Positions 12,002-18,742 of a DNA stretch of 25,688 nucleotides are shown one piece after another. A model generated the notes under the pieces. The model made no database searches. It worked only from the letters and a program-made list of their open reading frames with translations, and was not told the origin of the DNA. This DNA comes from a virus: IMG/VR virus record IMGVR_UViG_3300044631_003191, positions 1 to 25,688 of that record; one strand, 5' to 3'. The position numbers and the translations under genes were made by a program. The stretch's first letter is position 1. Every line of letters begins with the position of its first letter.

Positions 12002-12211
12002 ATGATGACGGAAGAAGCAAACAAAACCAAGGTGGAGACCAAAAGGCACTCCCTGATGACCGTGAAAATGCGGATCGAAGAGGAGACTGCTGTAAAGATC
12101 GCAGCAATGAAACCGCGCACTCTTTCAATGAGCACTTTTTGCGCCCTGCTTGTTGAGTACGGATTCGAGAGGTGGGCGAAGGCGAACCTGGCCGGTCAAG
12201 AGGAAGGCTGA
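12002..12211 (+). CDS. Ribbon-helix-helix-like protein
   Basis: A 69-residue protein from the ATG at 12002 (a second ATG follows at once). VKMRIEEETAVKIAAMKPRT then LSMSTFCALLVEYGFERWAK fits a beta strand plus two helices, as in CopG/Arc-type DNA-binding proteins. It is small, on the plus strand, and lies between two long minus-strand groups, typical for a local repressor. Its last 16 nt overlap the end of the convergent zinc-finger gene. The RHH call is from pattern only. Confidence 0.55.
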   Translation: MMTEEANKTKVETKRHSLMTVKMRIEEETAVKIAAMKPRTLSMSTFCALLVEYGFERWAKANLAGQEEG

Positions 12212-12822
12212 ACCTGCGCTTCCTCCGTGCCCTGTGAAGGGGCCTGAACCGGTTCCCCCAGGAATTGCCGCCTGAAGTGCTCCAGGTCCCCCTGTAAGCC
12301 CTTAAGCAGCCCCCTCATCTGCTGCAGCCTGCCCCTAATCGCCCCCAACTGCTTGATGTGAATTCTGTTGAGAGAGAGAAAGTCTTCCAGGTTTTCACAC
12401 AGCTCGATCAACTTGTTACCAAAGGCTTCGACGCAATCAATTTCGTCGGGGGCGAGAGAAAGCAAATCTCGTGGGGCGAGAAACAAAAAGAAGTTATCTT
12501 CAATCTTTCTAAAGGCAAGTATTGCTTTTCTTGCCAGAGCGACCTTCTTTCGGTTGAGTTGGCTTTTTTCTTGGGGCGACAGCTTTTTGTATCTTCCGTC
12601 ATCTATGACAAACAGATACGAGGTTGCCGAGAAACCCGCGTTATAGGAGATAAGTATCCAAGTCTTGCCAAGGGCCTGAATACTGTCGCCTTTCTTTAGA
12701 CTGTGGCTTGGGCCGAAGCTATCCCCAGAGTAACACAGAATACTTTCCTCGTTCCACCTGCACTTACTGTCAATGTGCCGGCCGCATATAGGGCATGGGG
12801 ATTTTTTCGATGAAGCTTTCAT
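12196..12822 (-). CDS. Zinc-finger protein next to DnaB
   Basis: A 208-residue protein. The N-terminal CPICGRHIDSKCRW (about 10-24) followed by SILCYSGDSFGP gives a C-x2-C..C..C zinc knuckle of the kind seen at the N-termini of phage primases and replication proteins. A beta-rich stretch (KTWILISYNAGFSATSYLFV) follows. From about residue 80 on it is long helices with coiled-coil character and a Pro/Gln-rich tail. No TOPRIM or polymerase motif is present, so it is not a complete primase. Its start directly abuts the DnaB stop (12822/12823), suggesting a helicase partner. The function is inferred from context. Confidence 0.6.
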   Translation of the reverse strand: MKASSKKSPCPICGRHIDSKCRWNEESILCYSGDSFGPSHSLKKGDSIQALGKTWILISYNAGFSATSYLFVIDDGRYKKLSPQEKSQLNRKKVALARKAILAFRKIEDNFFLFLAPRDLLSLAPDEIDCVEAFGNKLIELCENLEDFLSLNRIHIKQLGAIRGRLQQMRGLLKGLQGDLEHFRRQFLGEPVQAPSQGTEEAQVQPSS

Positions 12823-14244
12823 CTACCACTGGCGAGACTCAAACATTGCATAGCACTCAGCAGCAAAGTTGATATTACATGTTCCCGTCGCCCCCTTTCT
12901 ATTTTTGGCAATGGCGTACTCATAAATCATCTGATCCTGTGTTTTATCGTAGTAGTACGGCCAGTAATTAAAGACAACCATGTCAGCGTCCTCTTCGATC
13001 TTGCCCGACTCCCTGAGGTCCGAGAGCATGGGGCGCTTATCTGTGCGACTTTCGACCCCCCTGTTTAGCTGACAAACAAGCAGAATATCAACACCAGTAC
13101 GTGTTGCTGCTATTTTGAACTTTCTCGTTGCCGCCCCAACCGCTAAAGCTCTGTTTTCGGCTTTTGTGGTATCAGAGTCCATGTCCATCAGCGTCAGATA
13201 GTCGATTACGACCAAGGCCAGATCTGGATGCTTTCTTTTTTCGGACTTGATTTTGCTAACAACCTGAGAGGCAGTCGTTTCAAAAGTGTTAGTGAATATG
13301 AGGTTTTGAGCTATCGGTTCAACTTCCGTATCAAGAATTCGCTGTTCTTGTTTCTCGTCCTTGGCCTGCCTGATGACATGCCCGTAGGTCAAAGGGCTCC
13401 CCCCTTCCTCCAGACACCTGAGATAGTCCATGCAGGACAACATCCTTTGACACACCTCGCTATCTGGCATTTCCAGTGTGTAATACAAAACCTTGTAGCT
13501 CTTGATTGCAACGTCAAGTGCAAGATTCATCGCCCAGGTCGATTTACCACTGCCGGGGCGCCCCGCAACAACAATCAGCCGCCCCCCTTTGCCCATGTCG
13601 GGGTGATTCAGTCCGCCCCCAAGTGAGGCATTGAGCCCAGTGAAGCGAGTTCTGATCACTCGATTATTGATTTTCGGCCCCAGAAACATCTCTTTGGCCG
13701 CAATAAGAGGATGAACCTCTTTCTTGTAAACTTCCGCCCCCTCAATCAAATCAACTGCTTGCAGCAGGTAAGAGGTTGCAACCTTTGATTCTTTGATGTT
13801 GCAGCTCTTGCTGACAATATCAGCTGAGTTCTGAATATAGTCCTTGACTCTTGAGCGAGAATGATGAAAGTACCAGATAGGCATTATTTTTTCCGCCCAC
13901 ACATCTAGGTCTTTCTCTATGGGATAAGAGGCGATTTGCTCAATGTAGTCTTCGGCAGCTCTTATCTCACAACCGGAAACATCTCTCAGGCGAGCGGCGA
14001 GCGTAATATCGTTTGTTGGCGACTGATGAAAGGTCCCATATTCCTCTTCGAGGCAGTCAAACATGTATCTGTTGAATGGGTCCGAGAATAGCTCTCGCCC
14101 CTTTAGCATCTCCATGAACTTATCCGCCCACTCCTGCTCTCCAAAAGCAAAACAGAAGTGATTGTAGGCGGCAGCAAGAAAGTGCTTTTCAATTTCACGG
14201 GAATCTTGCTGTGATTCAAATTCTTCGAGGTTGATAATGCTCAT
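12823..14244 (-). CDS. dnaB: DnaB-family replicative helicase
   Basis: A 473-residue protein from the ATG at 14244; a TTG two codons upstream is possible. The N-terminal helical domain (about 1-190) precedes a RecA-like domain with Walker A AGRPGSGKST (about 227-236), YYTLEMPDSEV (motif 1a), Walker B LVVIDYLTLM, LLVCQLNRGVESR and the DNA-loop/arginine-finger region SDLRESGKIEEDADMVVF. All canonical DnaB motifs are present and the length is usual (about 470). It unwinds DNA at the fork as a hexamer. It starts 2 nt after the initiator-like gene and abuts the zinc-finger gene, forming the replication cluster. The N-terminal domain is diverged, as is usual in phage helicases. Confidence 0.95.
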   Translation of the reverse strand: MSIINLEEFESQQDSREIEKHFLAAAYNHFCFAFGEQEWADKFMEMLKGRELFSDPFNRYMFDCLEEEYGTFHQSPTNDITLAARLRDVSGCEIRAAEDYIEQIASYPIEKDLDVWAEKIMPIWYFHHSRSRVKDYIQNSADIVSKSCNIKESKVATSYLLQAVDLIEGAEVYKKEVHPLIAAKEMFLGPKINNRVIRTRFTGLNASLGGGLNHPDMGKGGRLIVVAGRPGSGKSTWAMNLALDVAIKSYKVLYYTLEMPDSEVCQRMLSCMDYLRCLEEGGSPLTYGHVIRQAKDEKQEQRILDTEVEPIAQNLIFTNTFETTASQVVSKIKSEKRKHPDLALVVIDYLTLMDMDSDTTKAENRALAVGAATRKFKIAATRTGVDILLVCQLNRGVESRTDKRPMLSDLRESGKIEEDADMVVFNYWPYYYDKTQDQMIYEYAIAKNRKGATGTCNINFAAECYAMFESRQW

Positions 14245-14246
14245 TT

Positions 14247-14993
14247 TCAAAAGCCTGCAATGTCCTCTTCAAAAGTGCTAACTATTTGCTGAGTGGAGGG
14301 CCTGGTGTTTTGCTCCCAGTGAGGTTTCTTCTCTCTGCCAAATTTGTCCCAATTCTGATAGGTGATTGAGTCCCACTTTTTCTCGCCCGACTTCGATTTT
14401 TCAATAGCGGAGTCAAGCTGCTTCCTCACTGCTTCGATGCCGCCCCCTGGGTCCTCAAGTATCCGAACCAAGGAATCAAGCAAGCTGTAAAAAGATCTTT
14501 TTGTCTTTACACCCCCTTTGTGATTGTTGAAAAAATCGCAAATGCTTGAAGCAACCGTCGAGAGCTGTGGGGGAATTGTGACACCCTCACTCCCCGAGAG
14601 AGTTGCAATAAACTTCCTACTTTTTGCTTTGATGGGCTCCGCTGAGCGCGTGGGGCGAGGCAGTTGATTAGACGAGGGGCGAAGATTATTGGAGACTTCA
14701 TGTGGCAGTGCCCCCTCCACGCTCAAGAGATAGACACTCTTGGCCCTCTCTTCGGAGTACGCCCTTCTGACGTAACCATTTAACATCAGCCAATACAAAG
14801 TGTCTCTTAATTCAGTGGGGGGAAGACCTGACAACTCAACAAGTTCATCACCAGAGATTACCGTAGACCTCTGATTGTTTGCTTTGTTCATCAATATCAA
14901 GAACACCCAGATATAATTTCTGTTGTGCTGAAGAAGATTTGCGGGGGCGACAAGAAATCTGTCAGATACAACGGGTACTGTTTTGTTACTCAT
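14247..14993 (-). CDS. Winged-helix replication initiator (O-like)
   Basis: A 248-residue protein from the ATG at 14993. The N-terminal part (NYIWVFLILMNKANNQRSTV, GDELVELSGLPPTELRDTLY, LNGYVRRAYSE, about 25-95) has the layout of the winged helix-turn-helix found in phage O proteins and DnaD/DnaA-N-like initiators. A Pro/Ser linker follows, then a C-terminal helical domain (about 150-225). The position immediately before DnaB fits an origin-binding helicase loader. No origin iterons were recognised inside the gene. The start overlaps the preceding stop by 8 nt. Confidence 0.6.
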   Translation of the reverse strand: MSNKTVPVVSDRFLVAPANLLQHNRNYIWVFLILMNKANNQRSTVISGDELVELSGLPPTELRDTLYWLMLNGYVRRAYSEERAKSVYLLSVEGALPHEVSNNLRPSSNQLPRPTRSAEPIKAKSRKFIATLSGSEGVTIPPQLSTVASSICDFFNNHKGGVKTKRSFYSLLDSLVRILEDPGGGIEAVRKQLDSAIEKSKSGEKKWDSITYQNWDKFGREKKPHWEQNTRPSTQQIVSTFEEDIAGF

Positions 14994-15213
14994 TTTCGCC
15001 CCCACGCTCTTGAATTTCGTTTTCAAGCTCAACTATCAGATCACGCCCAAGCACTGCAAGCTCAAGTTGCTGTTTGTGAATATGGTTTACTCTACTGCCT
15101 TGGTCAGAAGCTTTGATTTTCCTGACCGCAAACCTGCAAAGCTTGTCTGATATTTCGTCTGCTCTTCTGGCTTGGTCAACTGTCATGAGCGGATTCAGCT
15201 CACTCAAGCGCAT
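14986..15213 (-). CDS. Small helical protein
   Basis: A 75-residue protein from the ATG at 15213 (overlap of 14 nt with the upstream gene). Other starts are an ATG at 15297 (103 residues, 98-nt overlap) and an ATG at 15186. It is mainly helical (VDQARRADEISDKLCRFAVR, QLELAVLGRDLIVELE), with a Glu/Gly tail. No domain is recognised. It belongs to the replication cluster. Confidence 0.5.
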   Translation of the reverse strand: MRLSELNPLMTVDQARRADEISDKLCRFAVRKIKASDQGSRVNHIHKQQLELAVLGRDLIVELENEIQERGGENE

Positions 15214-15532
15214 CGCTACCAATGTATGGAAGAAGGGGTCCGATGGATTCAAATCTTCGCTGAACAACTGACTTGATTGTTTTGTCGATCTGTTCATCAG
15301 CAAGTGAAAGAAAATTTCTAAGTTGACAGTAGCATGAAAACTCTTTGCTGTCAAGTAAATCTAACTGTCGGTAAACTTCATTCATTGCTGGCGTATCCTC
15401 TTCTAGCTGAGCTGCTTTGTAGAAAAGATTTGCACGCTCGTCATCAATGTCAGCAATTTTCTTCTTGTGGTTTTCTTTTTTTGACTTGATAGATTGATGC
15501 AGTTCAACAAGCTGTTTAAGCAAATCAGTCAT
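15200..15532 (-). CDS. Coiled-coil hypothetical protein
   Basis: A 110-residue protein from the ATG at 15532, with GAGGGGG immediately upstream. Long helices with heptad-like spacing (LHQSIKSKKENHKKKIADI, KAAQLEEDTPAMNEVYRQL) indicate a coiled coil. The family is not recognised. It overlaps the alpha-CTD-like gene by 8 nt and is likely co-translated with it. Confidence 0.6.
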   Translation of the reverse strand: MTDLLKQLVELHQSIKSKKENHKKKIADIDDERANLFYKAAQLEEDTPAMNEVYRQLDLLDSKEFSCYCQLRNFLSLADEQIDKTIKSVVQRRFESIGPLLPYIGSDALE

Positions 15533-15863
15533 CCCCCTCAAGCAGATCTGTTCTAACAGCTATACAATTAAGCTCTGTACCGCCCCTCTCGAACTCATCA
15601 AGTGCGGCTGCAATTTCAACAAGAGAGCCAAATCCTATAAGCGGAATAGTCCTAAGCTCTTTTTCACTGGCTTCAGTCAGATCTTCAATTGTTTCATAGC
15701 CCGCTCTGAGCAAGGCGTGCAAAGTCCTGGTGCAAAGATTTAACTGCTTAACAGATCGCCCATCGACAAGCTTTACAATCTCGTGAAGGGCGTATTCCGG
15801 CTCTATTTCTCCATTTACCCACTGATAAACAATAGAGCGTAGTTTAACGCGAAACTTTTTCAT
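15525..15863 (-). CDS. RNA polymerase alpha-subunit C-terminal-domain-like protein
   Basis: A 112-residue protein. Residues about 37-92 (VKQLNLCTRTLHALLRAGYE, TIEDLTEASEKELRTIP, IGFGSLVEIAAALDEF) align along their whole length with the bacterial RpoA CTD (L.L..R..N.L...GI.ti.dL...se.eL...p.fG.kSL.Ei...L). Relative to E. coli, R46 corresponds to R265, G77 to G296, S80 to S299 and E83 to E302, key DNA-contact positions. N268 is replaced by H49 and K298 by G79. No assembly (N-terminal) domain exists. The N-terminal 36 residues are a basic helix. It may contact UP elements, sigma region 4 or activators. It is first gene of the replication cluster; ATG at 15863. Confidence 0.75.
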   Translation of the reverse strand: MKKFRVKLRSIVYQWVNGEIEPEYALHEIVKLVDGRSVKQLNLCTRTLHALLRAGYETIEDLTEASEKELRTIPLIGFGSLVEIAAALDEFERGGTELNCIAVRTDLLEGDD

Positions 15864-15905
15864 GTTAAAAACAAAAGACAGTGGTGGTGGCTGGCGCGGC
15901 TCGGT

Positions 15906-15915
15906 GGCTAGGGTT
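15906..15915 (+). promoter_or_regulatory. Second GGCTAGGGTT element
   Basis: This is identical to 6216-6225 and again lies in a divergent gap (alpha-CTD-like gene leftward, Gly/Lys peptide rightward), ending 21 nt before the plus-strand ATG. A possible promoter or operator core. Confidence 0.35.
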
Positions 15916-15935
15916 GAATCAGTTGCACGAAAACA

Positions 15936-16007
15936 ATGATGAACAGCAAGGGCGGCAAAGGCAAGGGCAAAGGCAAAGACTATAAAAATGGTGGAAAGAA
16001 AAAATAG
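15936..16007 (+). CDS. Tiny Gly/Lys-rich peptide
   Basis: A 23-residue ORF (ATG ATG ... TAG) with a repeated Gly-Lys pattern (KGGKGKGKGKDYKNGGKKK). Such minute basic peptides recur in phage genomes and may bind nucleic acid, but no function is known. An in-frame TGA lies shortly upstream, so the start is fixed to one of the two ATGs. Its stop directly abuts the convergent stop at 16008, leaving no spare DNA, which supports it as a real unit. No strong Shine-Dalgarno. Confidence 0.5.
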   Translation: MMNSKGGKGKGKGKDYKNGGKKK

Positions 16008-16331
16008 TCATTGAATGTGACGGGGTAGCGGCTTTTGTTCCTTAATGTACGTGCCAAACCCGTAAGGAGAATCTAGTGACTGCAACTGCGCCTTCTCTAT
16101 CGCATCAGCGAGAGCTGTAATGCGCCGGAACAGCCTGATGCGTTCAGCCAGTACGGCTCGCTCAAGTTCTGGCGGCATCACATCGGGCCTGTCTTGCGCT
16201 AGCTGGTCTTCCAGTGTGCGGAACGCAGCGGCGAGCCCAGCCCGTCGTGGATCGACTTTATAGGGATCGCAATCAGCTTGCTCGTAGGCATCCCAAATCA
16301 CCTGAGCGCTTGAGAGGAGGGGCGTGGTCAT
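16008..16331 (-). CDS. Hypothetical helical protein
   Basis: A 107-residue protein from the ATG at 16331, overlapping the preceding stop (ATGA). It is helical and Ala/Arg-rich (AQVIWDAYEQADCDP, RRAGLAAAFRTLEDQLAQ, LFRRITALADAIEKA). This resembles Ala-rich helical modules of uncharacterised cyanobacterial-phage proteins. The codon choice is GC-rich like the genes to its right. Confidence 0.6.
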   Translation of the reverse strand: MTTPLLSSAQVIWDAYEQADCDPYKVDPRRAGLAAAFRTLEDQLAQDRPDVMPPELERAVLAERIRLFRRITALADAIEKAQLQSLDSPYGFGTYIKEQKPLPRHIQ

Positions 16332-16474
16332 CGAATACACTCCAGCGAGGCCAAGCCGCGCACCACAATACCTCCTGAGCTGTAACAGGACATGGACTGG
16401 CGGATAGTTAATCCAGAAACTATCAACGCGAAAGTGAAAATGATGGCAATCAGGAGTGCTTCTATTCGGTTCAT
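16328..16474 (-). CDS. Small single-pass membrane protein
   Basis: A 48-residue protein. NRIEALLIAIIFTFALIVSG gives one transmembrane helix at the N-terminus, followed by a short polar tail with two cysteines. Both ends are shared with neighbours by 4-nt ATGA overlaps. The function is unknown. Confidence 0.6.
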   Translation of the reverse strand: MNRIEALLIAIIFTFALIVSGLTIRQSMSCYSSGGIVVRGLASLECIR

Positions 16475-17379
16475 CGGTTGGCCTCCCGTCGCAGCACTGC
16501 AACGCTGAGCCAATGTGCGCTTCCGCGTGCTTCTAGCCACGCCGCCACCTCGCGGATTGCGGCGCACATTTCGCCGGAAGTGGGATCTCTGCCTGACTGC
16601 TTATAAACGGCATCGCGCATCCTCTCCATCAACCCGCCAGGCCGGGCCTCGGCGGCAGGCGCAGCCCCCTGCTGCGCTAGATGGGCCTGCCATTTTATCC
16701 CGGCATGAAACCCTGCCGAATAGAGCCGGGCCATGGCATCGCCAGACTCTTCATTTGGATCTTGGTTGTCGTTCCAGATGCGGGCTAATTCGCGGCGCGT
16801 GATCTCTGGCTCCACCAACCCACCAGGCCGTGCTTCGGCGCTGGCGGCGCGGAGTTCGTCCATTGTGGTGGCGGGCTCGGGGGCTTGCTCCGCACGGGTC
16901 TGGTGAGCGGCATAGGCGGCCTCTGGAGTGGGGAACTCCTCGAACGGACTGACGCGGCGAGAGTTACGGACCACCCAGCAGGCCTGCCCGGTTTCCTCTG
17001 CTGGTTCCATCAGAATCCTGATGCCGTCACCATCGGCATCGACATACTCCACGGGGAAAAACCCACCAGGCCGGGCCTTGGTGGTGGGGGCGGTGTGCTG
17101 CTCCGCCAGCCGGCAGTAGCTGGTGCCCTCATCGCTGCTGACGATGTGGGGGCAGGTGGTGGCGGTTTCCAGCGCCTCGATGCGACTCCCGTGATCGTTG
17201 CCAGCTTTCGCAACTGTGCCGACTAACGACAGTAGAGAGGCTTTTAATGCTTCTACATAGGCGTAAAGCTTGTTAATTTCAGCGACCACCTTTTCGGGAC
17301 TTGCAACGTCATCGCCTGGGTAGGCGCACATTGAAATTTGCTCAGGCGTGATGCTGTGTGATTGAGATTCTTGGTTCAT
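16471..17379 (-). CDS. Modular protein with ARPGG linkers
   Basis: A 302-residue, Ala/Glu-rich protein built from several segments joined by a repeated linker: KARPGGFF, AEARPGGLVE, AEARPGGLME. Between them lie a helical N-terminus, a beta-like module (EYVDADGDGIRILMEP, CWVVRNSRRVSPFEEFPTPE) that looks like a small strand-rich domain, a helical module (RRELARIWNDNQ, AGFHAGIKWQAHLAQ) and a C-terminal helical module (IREVAAWLEARG). No catalytic motif is recognised. The repeated linkers at DNA and protein level suggest assembly by module shuffling. GC content is visibly higher than in the replication cluster. Coupled on both sides by ATGA. Confidence 0.65.
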   Translation of the reverse strand: MNQESQSHSITPEQISMCAYPGDDVASPEKVVAEINKLYAYVEALKASLLSLVGTVAKAGNDHGSRIEALETATTCPHIVSSDEGTSYCRLAEQHTAPTTKARPGGFFPVEYVDADGDGIRILMEPAEETGQACWVVRNSRRVSPFEEFPTPEAAYAAHQTRAEQAPEPATTMDELRAASAEARPGGLVEPEITRRELARIWNDNQDPNEESGDAMARLYSAGFHAGIKWQAHLAQQGAAPAAEARPGGLMERMRDAVYKQSGRDPTSGEMCAAIREVAAWLEARGSAHWLSVAVLRREANR

Positions 17380-17870
17380 GAGTAGTAGTAGCGCGAATGT
17401 CTAGTGGGGTTATTGGGGCACCGGCAGGGCGTCGGGGGGAGTACCTCAACGCGCCGAATCTCTAGGGAATGTGGGCCGTCCTGTGAATACATGGCCAAAT
17501 AGTGCTGCCCTTCGCTCAGCGCCTGGCTGTATGTCGGGGCAGTGCCACCAGCTTGCTCTGCGTATTCGCTGTCGAACACTGAGAACTCAAACCTCTCACT
17601 GGCGCACCCCGGCAACCGCTCGCTCACCAGCGCGGGCTCGATGGTGGGGCGGACGTAGCGGGAGCGATCAGCAGCAATTACGGCGCGGCCAAAGGCAATC
17701 AGCAGGTCGTCTAGGGGATCTTCGTCTCCCGCGAATGGCAGGTAGACCTCTTCCACGTCTGGATGAGGCTGGAAAGCCAGGCCAACAGTGATCGCCTGCT
17801 TTATTAGCTCTTCATCCGTCAGTGCTTGGGGCTCCGGTCGAGCCAGCAGATCGGTGAATGTTTCTTCCAT
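17376..17870 (-). CDS. Modular protein, VSERLPG family
   Basis: A 164-residue protein. The N-terminal half is helical (TDEELIKQAITVGLAFQPH, LLIAFGRAVIAADRSRY). RPTIEPALVSERLPG then introduces a C-terminal strand-rich module (QHYLAMYSQDGPHSLEIRR). The RPxIEPxxVSERLPG segment recurs in the genes at 18077 and 18735 and resembles DUF551-type modules of phage proteins. The function is unknown. It starts 33 nt after the small gene at 17904 and is coupled to the next gene. Confidence 0.6.
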   Translation of the reverse strand: MEETFTDLLARPEPQALTDEELIKQAITVGLAFQPHPDVEEVYLPFAGDEDPLDDLLIAFGRAVIAADRSRYVRPTIEPALVSERLPGCASERFEFSVFDSEYAEQAGGTAPTYSQALSEGQHYLAMYSQDGPHSLEIRRVEVLPPTPCRCPNNPTRHSRYYYS

Positions 17871-17903
17871 TAGTTGAAATCTCTAGTGGGTGGGATGAAT
17901 GAG

Positions 17904-18080
17904 CTATGGGCTGAATCCTGGTGGCTTGGTGGTCAGCAAAGAGGCGGCATACTGGATGACATTTTCCCACCTCACAAACACCTTTGGCGGTGTTCCCCTG
18001 GGTGGAACTTGCTTGACAATCCATCCGTTCTCGGCTGCCTCAATCTGCACAGTGAGATACTCTCCTTTAGTGGTCTTCAT
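17904..18080 (-). CDS. Small hypothetical protein
   Basis: A 58-residue protein from the ATG at 18080 overlapping the preceding stop (ATGA). EYLTVQIEAAENGWIVKQVP and KVFVRWENVIQYAASLL form a strand-strand-helix pattern frequent in small phage proteins. The longer frame to 18203 runs over the C-terminus of the neighbour in a different frame and is rejected. Confidence 0.65.
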   Translation of the reverse strand: MKTTKGEYLTVQIEAAENGWIVKQVPPRGTPPKVFVRWENVIQYAASLLTTKPPGFSP

Positions 18081-18742
18081 TGCGACACCTCCGCGCCGGG
18101 CACTGGCAGGGCGTGGTGGGGGAGCAGCCATCCGGCGTCCACCCTTGCCGGGTTGACCATCGCCCAGCTCGCAACCCCACACAGCTCGCAACCCCACCAG
18201 CACTCCCCATCAAGGTCACACCACCCCTCGCGTTCCCATGGCCGCTCACTCACCGGCACCGGCTTAATGGTGGGGCGGCCCCAGCGGGCAATGGCGTACT
18301 CGATGGCGGGAATCAGGTCTCCATCGCAGTGCTTTTTCTTTATCAGATACCGCGCAGCCGCTCTGATCTCTGCTTCGGTGGCGATCTCCTGCACGCGGTT
18401 GTAGTTGGGTGATGGTTTACTCCCCACCGGCTCGGGCTGGGCCAGGGCGTCCAACTCGTCTATGACCACCTCGGCCATCTCTGATGCCACTTCATCAGGG
18501 TCTCCGTAATGGCCGTCAACCGTTGCGTCGTGCACGGCCATGTACCCAAAACGGATGCCAGCAGCCACCAAGCGCAACCTCTCATTGCCAGCGTCAATCA
18601 ACGGCGCCAGCGGCTCGGACTGAGCCAGGGCGGCGTGGGCGCGGTTTACAGCAGCCTGAAACCTTAGGCCATCATTGGTGTCGATTACATCGTTTTCAAC
18701 TGCCCCCAGCAAGCGCTGCAGCTCGGCGCGGTAGTCAGTCAT
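18077..18742 (-). CDS. Modular protein, VSER..LPHHALPVP family
   Basis: A 221-residue protein from the ATG at 18742. Helical modules come first (YRAELQRLLGAVE, AAVNRAHAALAQSEP, VVIDELDALAQPEPV, EIRAAARYLIKKKHC). Next is RPTIKPVPVSER and the C-terminal module WCDLDGECWWGCE...NPARVDAGWLLPHHALPVPG, Trp-rich and of the type repeatedly joined to helical modules in uncharacterised picocyanobacterial-phage proteins (from memory, unchecked). A 17-bp tandem duplication lies within the Trp-rich module. The N-terminus and leader are paralogous to the gene at 18735. Function unknown. Confidence 0.65.
   Translation of the reverse strand: MTDYRAELQRLLGAVENDVIDTNDGLRFQAAVNRAHAALAQSEPLAPLIDAGNERLRLVAAGIRFGYMAVHDATVDGHYGDPDEVASEMAEVVIDELDALAQPEPVGSKPSPNYNRVQEIATEAEIRAAARYLIKKKHCDGDLIPAIEYAIARWGRPTIKPVPVSERPWEREGWCDLDGECWWGCELCGVASWAMVNPARVDAGWLLPHHALPVPGAEVSQ
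18165..18197. repeat. 17-bp tandem duplication inside a coding region
   Basis: A 16-bp sequence (CAGCTCGCAACCCCAC) occurs at 18165-18180 and again at 18182-18197, a period of 17. Since 17 is not a multiple of three, loss or gain of one copy would change the reading frame of the 18077-18742 gene. Confidence 0.85.
18426..18449. repeat. 24-bp dispersed repeat, copy 1
   Basis: Identical over 24 bp to 18967-18990. Both encode the linker ALAQPEPV in neighbouring paralogous genes. A second pair of 19 bp links 18246-18264 with 18763-18781, encoding the PVPVS linker. Confidence 0.85.

Noticed and set aside
12358-12699. Plus-strand ORFs opposite the zinc-finger gene
   Set aside because: Two different plus frames are open here with no domain signal, typical of antisense shadows.
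13228-13626. Plus-strand ORF of 132 codons opposite the helicase
   Set aside because: It is fully antisense to the conserved ATPase core of DnaB.
16515-17226. Plus-strand ORFs opposite the ARPGG protein
   Set aside because: Antisense shadows caused by high GC; no start signals or coupling with neighbours.
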